From: Aplidium turbinatum
Taxonomy: Eukaryota; Chordata; Ascidiacea; Aplousobranchia; Polyclinidae
Direction: 5' to 3'
NCBI GenBank assembly: GCA_918807975.1
Contig: OU964922.1
Coordinates: 25,904,329-25,968,328, forward strand
DNA: 64,000 nt
Both the position numbers and the translations under genes were made by a program. The notes beneath the pieces were generated by a model. It was not told the origin of the DNA, did no database searches, and saw only the letters and a program-made list of their open reading frames with translations. Below, piece after piece: positions 34,001 to 45,700 of the stretch; positions within the stretch are counted from its first letter, which is position 1, and each line of letters opens with the position of its first letter.

Positions 34001-37000
34001 TGGGATTAACAACATCCTAAGAAATAAGGCTTAAATCAAGACTGGAGTATTTAAAAATTTTGGTTTAATAACTGTTTCATTTTTCTTATTATGATTTTAT
34101 AATCGAGTCAAAGTTTTGAAAAAAGAATCGTCATACTCTTTAGAAGGTAGGTAACGAATAAAAAGTAGCTTATAATTAAATATTTTATTTAGGATTGGCA
34201 TGTGCCTTGGGTTCATGTGTGGCCAATGGGCACATAATTGATAGACAGGTGGATGAAGCAATTTATAAATGGTCGGAATCAGTTTTTAGTTAAATTTCTA
34301 GCGCATTTTATGTCGATTTTAATAAATCAGAATTTATTGCAATCAAAAATACAAGCTTTGTTAAATAAAATGTTGTATTCAAGATTCAATGTATATTGCA
34401 TACCAATGTATTTTACTATAGAAATCGAAATTATCAAATTATTTAGACATTTATATAGAAACCAAAATACCATGAAAAAAAAATACACCAAACATTCGAT
34501 CGAAATAACTTTCTTAAACAGTCGGCTGTAGTGATAAACGCCCGTTTGTGAATTGCATTATTCTTTAACACTTTTGCGCATTGATTTCAATTTTAAACTT
34601 CTGTTTCACATCGCCTTCTGCATGAACAAAATCAGCAACAAGGCTAGTGTGGAGGTTACACCGGTATGGTTAGCGAAACACAATGCTCGCTGTTCTATAG
34701 TGAGTAGTCAGGTAGTGCTGACGCCAGGAAGATCGCTCCTTCTCAACAAAGCATCACTTCATTGTGGAAACGTAATATGCCAAAATTCGGAAAGCTATCT
34801 GCCCAAACACAAGATGATTTATAGTATGTGGCTTAATCTCTTTACGTGAAACCAGTGTTGGTGAAACCGTGTTAAAAACTAACGCTTAAAAATAGTCAAG
34901 TGTAGAGCAATTCTTCTGTTTTTTCCAATATAATACATTGAGAAGTTTTATTGCGATTTCAAAACAATAAAAACTTTGTCCTTAACGCAAAAATAGACTT
35001 TGTTGACTGTAGCGCTACTAAAATACGCTTTTTCTTAGATTTCTATTGAATTAAAAATAGCATCAAAATACAATAGTTGCAAAAAAAATTGTTTACAAAA
35101 TTCTTTGTTACTAAAGTAGTTATGTACACAACAATAACATTGCAGCGCACAATTGCATACCAAAGTGAAAGTTTGTCTTCATAAGCTTTTACAAATGCTC
35201 TTTTTTTGCGATTAGAAATTAAGTAAATAACAATTCGTTATTTTCGAAATGCCATTTTTTTAATTGGCAAACAGAAAATAAAGCAAGCAGTTCGAACTAA
35301 AAGTCTTAGAGTAAGTTTAATACCAACTACTTAGGTACACAGCTCGCATAGTCTAATGATTCGTCGTGCACTGCATCGTTTCCTGGTCACATATAGGAAG
35401 TCGATGCTTTGTCCTTTACACAACATGCAATTATAGTTTCAGGCTACACTTGAGATTGATAAGTAGAGCAAGATTTTAAGTAATTCAGCACCAAGTATGA
35501 AATTCTTAAATTAAGAATTAAAATGCCTTGGTATTTTTATAATTGGGATGAGTATATAACGAAATGTATTTTCTCTAATTTAACTTTTAAGCTTATGAAT
35601 AGTTTAAATTTTATGTTATTGCTTATATATACTGTACTGTAAAGATTTAAGGGCAAAATTTTAGAAGTTTAAAGCTTTCTCAAAATCAAATATAATTTTT
35701 TTATCTTAAAATAAGTCATAGTGTTAAAATTACCGTTTTCTTGGAACTAAAATTATTTAGCATCACACTCAAGCCTTGAAAAGTTAAAATCATCATGTGA
35801 AGAAATCAAGATATTGCAAATTATAGGATCATAATTTGATAAATCGTTAATGTTAATAATACCATATGGGCCTATTTTTGAAGCCAGTATGTTGGCGACA
35901 CTATAGCCTACACAAAAGTAAACTTATTCAGCAAACAAAGACTTTTTCTGTCTTGTATCGTGATTGTAATTTCACGTAATGATTTATCTTTTCTTTTCAT
36001 ATTTTCTAAATTTATAGTTTCATCTTGGCCCCAAGATAAAAGGAATACGATTGTTATCATTCATGAGGCTTCAGTAAAAATAATAATAATGCTAATACGC
36101 TGTATATTTGTATTGCGATATGGCCATCGCAGATATGAGCTGCTCTTAGCGTTTTACAAGGCCAACAATTTCAGTGCAGCCGTCTAGAGAATGTTGTTTG
36201 TTAAAAGGATTTTGAAAATTAGGTTTTTAAAATAATATCAGACATTTTTAGGCATAAGTTTGCAAACTTTTTAAGTTTTAAAACTTTGTTTGAATCAAAA
36301 AGAAAGAAGTAACCAGAAAACGTTTTTTAAAGCGATAACGAAAGCAATATGATTGTAAGAAAAATACTTCCTGTAAAGATTTTAGAAACATATTTAGGCC
36401 GATGTATATTGTAATATCTGTGATTCATAACTTGAATGTCATTGAAGACTTTCTTAGAATTCTTGATACGTGCTGGCTATCTACCACAATGTTTATGTTT
36501 CTAGTAATATTTCTTTGACGGTTTGCAGCATTGAGTGGATGTAGCATACTCATATGTTTCATCACAAACATTTTCAGAGATTCTTGATTATTCAATTGAA
36601 GATAATGAGCCACTGCAGCTTACGTGTGAAGTAAGTTTTGCAGTAAATGGCGTGATCCAATTTCTGATAAGGAAATAATTTGAGGACTAACTTTAGCTGT
36701 TGAGGCAAACAGTATCATCATTCACACGCGTCTGGCCGGCAATTGCAGCCTTATTTTCTTCTTTTATCTTAAACATTCATCGGAGAAAATTTTGTAATAA
36801 AAACTTTAAAGGCGTCAAAAATACTTTTGAGATTTATAAAAACTGATAACAGAATGGGCAGCACATTTTTACCAAATTGCATGCTTTTCAGGTTTTTGTG
36901 ACGCATGTCCCATGCAAAGAAAGTTTGTCTTGTTGGCTAGACACCGAGAATAGATATTCATACCACAAAGCACATATTTTGTACAGTAAAAAAGTTGCAA

Positions 37001-39679
37001 TTATCAGTTTCCTTGCTTCTATTATGCCTTTATACAGAAGATACGATCTATTTGAATTAAACTAATTTCTGATATCCGCTGTATCTTATGATTTTTATTT
37101 TTCATTTATAATCGAAAATCTTAATATTGGTGAGCACCAGCTTGTTGTAACAACATCCAACTGCAAAAGAATATATAACCAATTTTTCAAGATTAAAAAA
37201 ATAACAAAATAAAATAACTAACAAAATAACTAAAAATGTTAAAAAAATAACTGAATATTATTAAAAGTCAATATAAAAATTTCTAGATCGCACATATATT
37301 GCTGAACAATAATTTAATGCTTGGCAACTTTTAGCTCAAATTAAATATCTTGGCTAAAGTCATCAGCTCTTGAATGGATATATGAATAACTTAGGTTTCG
37401 ACTTTAGCTTTGGCAAGTGTCTTGTGAAAGGTTTCGTCTCACTATCTTCATGATCGCTTTTGATATCGATTTTGCTTGTTGGAGGAAATTTGATCCTTTG
37501 ATAATACTGTTTTTTGTAACAATAAACTATGCTCCATTGGGCTTTCAATACAAACTGTGTTGCTACATAATAAATTCAATGTTTCAGCATTTAAAACTTT
37601 ATTTAGTCTTTTCAGTTAACCAGTATCCTTCTTCAGAAATCCAAATGTATCATTGTTGTTACATTTATGGGCCAATATATTTCTCCATGTCCAATAAGGC
37701 AACAAAGTGTGTGTTTGTAAAACGACTTTTGCGCACAGTTACTAAGTATATTAAAACGTCAATATTACGTCATAGCTAACGTCATAAAACAATCAAACCA
37801 GTGTCCAACTGCAATTTTCTCATATCCATACGAAATTCCATGGCAATTTGTCCCTTTGTTCAACATTTTCAAGTTATGTGACTTTTCAACTGGACTGCGG
37901 TTTACAGTAATTCCTGCTGACGCACCCCTCTCTCCCCCCAAACAGTTTAAGTTAAGTTATTTTTAAGCACATGTCTGTGTGCATATTGTAAAAATAAATT
38001 AAGTGGCCAATGGGTTGATATTGGGATGCTTGGCTTTAAAGCAACTTTTATTCTTTCATTTAACAAAGAATTTAGTTTTGCACAAGTTTGATAGCTAGAA
38101 ATTTTGAACATCTTTTAACTAAACCTAATAGATTCTACAATGGCTTAACTTTCACTTTTCCCACCAAAGTTTAACCAACTCAAAATTATATTTTTGATCT
38201 CTTAAAAGCAAGTTTTTAAAATGGCAACTCTGGGATATGGTATCCTGCAAGCGTACTGTGCATTACGTATATTCTTGAGAATTACAAATACCTACTCATG
38301 TCAATCAAAACAAGGCTTATGACGACAGTGTAATAAGTGGAATTAGTATAGTACAAGCAAGAATTTATTCAAGTGGTCAATGTTCGTAGTCAAACAAGCT
38401 TAAAACTCAAACGCTCTGTTTGTTACGAAGACTATTTCAGTGATTTGGCTAAACAATTCCTCTTAGTGGTTTTTCCATAAACTAGCATCTGTTTGATATG
38501 ACCTGTCGCACAGCATGAGCACGCACATCGTTATTTGGAGCTGATACATTTTTGTTCGGATTACCCTCATCTTGACATTAGAAAACTGTTTTCTGATACA
38601 AAAGTTAAAACAAACTGGATTGAACAGTCCAACCTTAAGAAGGCTTGAAAATCTTGTTGAGAGTAAACTTCTATTGGTATTGGATGTTTTGTATTGTTAA
38701 TTTTTTCTCCTAAAATGCTTGTACAACAATCAATCCATTAACCTCTTATGCACTTCAAGCGTTAGTTTGTATTAGCTAAGTTTATTGTGTAACTAATTTA
38801 ACCTTTGCGCTTGTTTCTTATTCATGTTCTTATAAGTTTAACTTTAAAATATATCAATAAGAAACAAATACAATGACTGAATTAGTTCCACAATAAACTA
38901 ACCTTAGTTGGTTACAAGTAAGTTGCTGGTTTTAAAACTTTAGGACATTACTGATCAGGAAAGCTTGAGCACTAATCAAATACCCAACGAACAGAAACGA
39001 ATTCGTAACACCAGTTTGTTGTCTATTGAACAATAGTCGTCAGCGATTATCATCAAACACTATTTCTGCATTAAGCTTTCCAGCTCAGATAAGCCCTAGC
39101 CCCGGGGTCATACAATATCTCCTACGCCATTTTTACCGTTTATGCTGTTTCGTGGAATATTTAGTGATAGACTGTCATCAGATAGGTAGTGGCTGTGTTG
39201 CGGTGCAATATATATTTGTGGGTATCAATAAATGAACCGGGTCAGGACGATTTGATGTGAATTGTTATTTTTTTTAATTTTGAGACTTGCAAGGTAGGCT
39301 ACGATTTAATCGTTAAAACGAACAAATGTACAACCGCTATCTCTATGATTAATGTTAAATAATATTTGTGATGTTATTATCACTGACAAACTGGAATCTT
39401 GACCGGATAAAAACTCTCAAGAGCTTCATGCATTTCTTATGTTCTGATGCCAATTTCGCCTGACAATGTGTCCTTTTCTTCCGATGCTTTATAGAGAAAA
39501 CGTAAGTTGAGAAAACTAAATGGCATTGCGGTTTGAGACTTCTCAAGTAAACTTTTAACAGAAATGTGAAACTTATCCTTCTAATGAATGAGTTTTTTCG
39601 CATAAACCAAAACTTGCTACGAACTTCGTCATGGCATGTTTTGTTTATCGCATATTTGTCAAAGAAATTTAATGTTTAA
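28060..39679. other. Long AT-rich intergenic region
   Basis: About 11.6 kb with no gene I can support. ORFs are short and low-complexity. One candidate at 30752-30991 is listed separately. An A-rich AAATAACT-type simple repeat lies at 37190-37255. Upstream regulatory DNA of the ZP gene presumably lies in the last part, but I see no TATA box or conserved block. Confidence 0.5.
30752..30991 (+). CDS. Possible small membrane/secreted protein (weak)
   Basis: A 79-codon ORF. The ATG sits in a plausible context (GATCCATGGCTG), the first residues (MAAARGWAFFLLCFLF) resemble a signal peptide, and a second hydrophobic stretch follows at 47-60. Local GC content is higher than the surrounding DNA. No homologue is recognised, and two other frames are also open here. 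It may be a chance ORF. Confidence 0.15.
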   Translation: MAAARGWAFFLLCFLFPSHHDEFAIADQHSTLASQLLVVLRIYATTTSFIVFYLFVYFQAFWRAIDRHFITQITIRATF

Positions 39680-39693
39680 TTGTATTTTGACAG
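39680..39693 (+). promoter_or_regulatory. 3' splice-acceptor-like site in the 5' leader of the ZP gene
   Basis: TTGTATTTTGACAG ends 27 bases before the ATG at 39721. It could join an upstream non-coding exon. If the organism is a tunicate it could instead be a spliced-leader acceptor. No in-frame ATG lies between it and the start codon. Confidence 0.35.
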
Positions 39694-39720
39694 GTTAGTT
39701 GGAACGAAAAATATTTGAAA

Positions 39721-39778
39721 ATGTTGCTATTTGGTTTCACAGTATTTTCATTACTTCTTCAATTATCATTTTCACTGA
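39721..39778 (+). other. Exon 1: signal peptide
   Basis: 58 nt starting ATG, encoding a short hydrophobic leader rich in Leu and Phe that ends in phase 1 at A|GTAAGT. The leader lacks the basic residue usual after Met but is otherwise a good signal peptide. The next exon begins directly with the first FN3 domain. Confidence 0.85.
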
Positions 39779-42700
39779 GTAAGTATAGGCTAATATAAAT
39801 AACTCATAGATATAATACTCGTAATAGTGTATTATTCTTATTAATAGACTGCAGTTTATGTCAGCAAGTAATTATCTTATTTTACAATCAAATTTTTAAC
39901 AATTCTTTTACGATGTTTTGATGAAACTATTTTTTGCTGTTCAGTATAAATACAATAACTTAGTACACTTTTAAGGAATTAGAACTCTGTTTTTCAAAAT
40001 CTTGTACTACATAGCTACTAAAGAAGTCGTGTCTTTGTTGTAGTTTGAGCTTTGTACTGTCAGGGTCAAATTTCAAGTTTTGTTGCAAATTGTTTACCAA
40101 ACAGATTTCGTGTACTCAATCTTCCCATATTAGAAAGTGTTTTCCAACAGACCCGTTTTAGTTGTTGGTCCGAAACTGCGAGTTTATTTGCAATCTTCTT
40201 AAAATTAACTGAAGAGCAATGTCCTTTGAATCCATCATATTGACAAAGGCTAATGGGTACTTTCAAAAATCTTAGTAACCTACAAAATTGCTGCCCAAAT
40301 CTGGACCGAGTTTTTTCAAATTTAACCCTCAACCTGGTCCATTCTGCACATGGAGCCGATTTTTATATGATTTGAAAAATTGTTGTTGTATAAATTTTTT
40401 TGTTTGATAGAAGCTCCGTCTCTTAGCTTGAAAGATGTGTCCACACAAAGTATTTCAATCCAATGGAGCTTTGTTGACGGCGACGCGGAAGATTTTCTAG
40501 CCACCATTTCACCCATAAACGAAGGGGAAAGCCCCTATCCCGAGGTAACTTTACGATCACATTCGACAAACGTATCAAAAGAAAGTAAAATTTTTGATGT
40601 CTCAAGAAAAATTTTAAAATAAAATTTAGTGTTTTTTAAATCTTTATTTTATTTTTTTAAAGGGAACAGTTACGTGCCACTGTTTTCAAAAACAGCTTGC
40701 ACTTTTTAAAGGGGTATTAAAGGAAAAACCTGACTTGGCGATTTTCCACGTTCTTTGTGTTTAACATGCTACCATAAAACGATTTTCAATAAAATTTTGC
40801 CCCATTGCGGTCTGACCACCATTGTGCGCGTGCTTTTGTCAGAGCTTTCAAAATGAAATTGGCCTGAGCAACGAAGCGTGCGACTGTAAAGAACGTCATA
40901 AAGTCTACGTCATAAAGTCTAGCAATCAACCGATCACGCAATAATTGTTACTGCGGGCGATTTGACTGTAGGCTATGTATGTATTTACATCAAAACAGCA
41001 CATTTTGACATCAAAACAGCAGACAGTTTGCTCAAAACATCAGATTGGTAACGTGGTTTTTGTTATTGCTGGACTTTATGACGTATTCTTGAGCTGTGTT
41101 GCACGTTTTGGTCATTTTGAAAAAAATGAAAATAAATGAAACACTGGACTTTGGGCCTTGCCAGCGCCATTGAAAACAAATTTTTTTGGGTAATTGTTTT
41201 TGAAATGTATTCTTGAATGTTCAGTTTACTCATTTTAATGCTTAATTCCGGTTTGAAATTTTCCTTTAGTATGCCTTTAAGATGCTACCCAATGAAACCT
41301 ATCCAACCATATTCAATACATGCTGACTAAATTGCAACATTTTGAAAATAAATACAACTGTATAAGTTTGTAAACAATCCGTAAGCCTCTGCATTGTTAT
41401 GCTAATTTTTATGTTAAGAAATTTTTCTCAAGGGCCACTTCGGGTATTCTATAATTAAATTTAAGTTTGGCTTTCTAATGTCGTTGAGACCTATAGTTTT
41501 CCAATAAACAAAGTTTAGTTTTGTGGTATCTTGAGTAGGCTAGTTTCGGTAAAAAGCGTAAAATCTTGTCAAATAAACTTTGTTGAAATTGTTGCTCAAG
41601 ACATGCAAGCAATTGAACGGCTCTATTCCATGCATGTGAAAAGTAGGTGCAACGAATGACATTAGACGGTGTTATTTATGAAATAAACATATCAACATTG
41701 AAAGTAGTTTTCAAATTGTTTGACGCGATAATAATTTGCCTTTTCGGAGAGCTCACAAAAAACAGGCTAAGATTTTTGTAAGCTGATGTATTATAATGCG
41801 ACAGATGTGAAACTTATATGGTTAATTTGCAGTAACGTGACACGGTCTATCTCAATTTATAGCCTGCACCCTTGTGACACACGTTTAAAGTATTTACTAA
41901 AGTAATTCATCAACCTTGTATTTTCATGTCAAAAGTTGAGTTTGAAACCATTGCATTATTTACCCCCTTCGGGCTATGATTGATCTACTTGCACTCAAAA
42001 TCTTAATTAAAAATTTGATGTCTACAGAAACACTAATTTCAAATAGCGCTGTAAAGTAATTGCTCTTTTGCACTGTTTTAATAAGCTAGAACATGGCCAC
42101 CTAAAGATACGGCCTGATTTGTCACATTTTGCAGAAATTTCCAGATTTTTCTAACTTTGGGCGAACGTTTAAATAAATTTTTCTAAAAATTAGATTATTA
42201 CGCTTTCTTTATTCTTTTCCCCAGATGACACAATAGGTTTTAACATCCTCACATGTTGAAAAACAAAGAAAATTTGATTTTGTAGATTTTAGTCAGACTG
42301 TTAATTTTCAATAACAGTCTGATTTTGCGTTTTTCAATTTCTTTTTTCTCATTTGCTACTGCTTCCCCAAGGCAACAAAAAAGTTTTTTGTCATTGGGAA
42401 ACCGCAAAAAGTAAAAATATCTCAAAAAATGTCAGTCAAGCACTAGCAGTAGCTGTAATCAAAATCTGCAAAATGTGACAAATCAGGCCGCATCTCCAGG
42501 TGGCCATGGCTAGAAACAACTTTATTGCTTTGGTCAGAAGCCAACTAAATACATGTACCTCGTAAACTTGATTTCTATGAACGCTGGGGTCTTAATCATC
42601 TTTAGCATTACAGGACAAACGCTTGCTAGTTATAGAAGTCTTAAAAATGCTCCAAAAGACAATACTCTGATTCTTGTAGGATTGATTTACGCGAATGTGT

Positions 42701-45700
42701 TTATTATGCAGGATAGTTTTGCAAATAAACTATCCCGGGCAAAGCCAATGAAATATCAATCTAATCTGTTTGCAGAACATCAATGCATCATTTGCTTCTT
42801 GGTCAAATCTCATTCCTGGAAAAAATTACTCCATTGCAGTTATAGCGGTCAGGCATGACGGAGAGCAGAGTCCCCCAGCTGTCATTGATGTCACCACAAG
42901 TATGTTCTATAGTCCACAAAACTTGCATTCAGATTTAATTTTAACAAATTTCGTTTCATTATATCAATTAACAAATAAATGAAGTCAGCTTGGTTTGAAA
43001 ACTTGCACAATTTATTGATAAAGCTTTCGTCGTCGTAGAGGCATTTTTGTTAATGTTTTATTCAAATAAAATTCATTCTACTGGAATACTTTTTTACGAT
43101 TTGGAACACAACTTAACTTTTAAACGCGTTTTTCAGTTAATTTTTGTAACGCCCACAGCAGTTTGTCAGCAGTGTTTCCACCCCTTTAAAGAGTTATTTA
43201 GGACAGGTTGAGATACAGCAGTTGTTTCTTTTTTTAATGTAGTTTTGCGTTCTAAACATCTATTTGTGCAATTGCTGCTGATTAAAATCCAGAGGAGTAA
43301 ACAATCCAGTAGAACAAAAAAAAAATGTTTGTAAAGAACCAAAAGTAATAAACATTGCAAGTCAAGCGACCACAGCTTTTGCATCACTTCATCATTATCC
43401 ATGAACCAAAGTGACCTAAGAGCTTTTAGCGCACTTGATACATTGCTGACAAAAGTGAAGGTTATAAATTAATGCTAATCAACTCCAGCTGCCCTATTCA
43501 TCAATTTCTTTTAAATTAAAATGGCTATCGACTTAACATTTGGTACTGACTGCCAAAATTTTTCAACACGTTTAAGTTGAAGTTTTGCTGCAAATACTGG
43601 CACTCTGACAGTTAAAAATGATCACTTCACAGTCGTGTATTTCGTTACAGTTATTTTGCATACAAAAATTGCACATAGAAAAATAATAATTTATATGTTA
43701 GCTTTATTGAAAGATAAGTCATAAACTTGGTAGTTTTTTTTTTGCAAACGTTTTTTGATTTAAAGAAAATGAAGGGGTGTACCAGCAAACATCTATAGGA
43801 TTGGCCCATGATACAAGAGAAGGATCCCCAGAGGATACAAACTGATATGAATGAATCAACAAGTGAATAAAAAAATAACAGTTAACCTCTCAAGTACATG
43901 TAGCTCCACACAGAGTGAAATTTACATGCCTTTTGACTCTTTTTTATTTCTTTACAAGTATTATTGACTCAAAAAGAATGTCTAAAAAGACATTACGAAA
44001 AGTAACTACGGACAAAGGCCAGTGTTTCGATCTTCAGATCTCTTCAGCGTAGTAATACGTATACTACGCTGAAGAGATCTGAAGATCGAAACACTGGCCT
44101 TTGTCCGTAGTTACTTTTCGTAATGTCTTTTTAGACATTCTTTTTGAGTCAATAATACTTGTAAAGAAATAAAAAAGAGTCAAAAGGCATGTAAATTTCA
44201 CTCTGTGTGGAGCTACATGTACTTGAGAGGTTAACTGTTATTTTTTTATTCACTCGTTTTTTGATTTATTTGCATTTCCGCTCACGACATGCTACAAAAA
44301 ATCTTGTTCCTAATATTATCATTACCATTTGACAAATATCATATTGCTTTTATTATAGATTTACTTCGTATTATAAATAGTCAATCCAGTCCATTTGATG
44401 ATTTATTTCTTTTAGAGCCTATGCCAGCATATTATGTTCGGATTTCGAAATTCGTAAATCCAGTACTCACTGAGTATTCAGTGAATGGGAACAAAACCAT
44501 GATGTTCCCGGTTTATGGAGCGGTGGTGATGTGGGAAGGACCAGATGCAGGATGTTATGATGATTATAATGTCGACGTTAACCCTCCTCATGGATCAGTA
44601 CGGATTCCAGTTGTTCTTAACGGTGAGTATTTGCTGTAGGATAGTTATCCATCCTGAGGATAATGAAGAAGTTATTTGTTTATGGATTTTCTGTAGTTCA
44701 GCAAATTTGCTTTTAAAAGTTAAAATAAAACGTTTAAACTTTTTTTTATTCAATTTTAAATTAATAACGTTTTCAAAATGTCATTTTGCGGATAGTGTTG
44801 ACATTTGCGTGGTTTAAATTTAACTTTTTTTGGGGATAATGTTAACATGTGTCCTACGACTACAGAGCATGAAATTTGAAGAACAAACACATTCTGCAGC
44901 GACAAAGCGTTCTCAAATTATATCTTCGACCAACATCCGATTAGGATGAAACTAAATCCCGATATAAATCCTCTTGATCTTTTTCAGCTGGAAAACCAGT
45001 TTCACAGCCTTTAAAAAAGAGGCGAATTATTTGGGATTTAATCCCAGGGGTGGAATATAAATTCACTGTACGCTCCAAGTGCAACGGCAAGTTAAGTGAA
45101 CCAGCAAGTGCTAGCGAAAGAATGCGTAAGTTGCAGAGTTTAGTCAAAAGGTTTTCAAATACTTGTTTTTTTGCAAGTAGGCTATACTTCATGGCTTCTC
45201 CAATGAAAAATTTCTGTTTGAAATGTAACGGAACATTTTGAGTTAATTATGTTTTCATTAACAATCTTTAGGTTCAGCAACCGAAACCGATTTTGCAACC
45301 CAATGTTATTAAATAAGCGAATTTAATAATAATAAGCAAATTTGTCTTAAATGAAAGTAAAATAATCTGACATACTACATATACAACAGAAAATTAATTT
45401 CATGCGCTGCCAGTTAGCAGCAGAAAAGTGTATGATACTAAAAGTGCACGCCAAATGCTGGTTGGCATGTAATGTCATTCTCGGAAAGATTCCATAGATT
45501 AGCCATTTTTCTCATTTTGAATCAGTTAATCTGTTTTCCAGCATCTGAAATACCATCTGCAATCGACATCACTAATCTAACTCCAACGTCTGTTAGTTTG
45601 TCCTGGGACCACCCACACCGAGGAATTTTGGACGGATACATAATTGAAGTAGCTCCGCCAGAAGGGGAAGTCATTGAACCTCTGATTGCAACGGAAAAAC

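Noticed and set aside
35341-35410. tRNA-like stretch beginning GCTCGCATAGTCTAATG
   Set aside because: There is a faint A-box but no B-box and no cloverleaf; only one copy.
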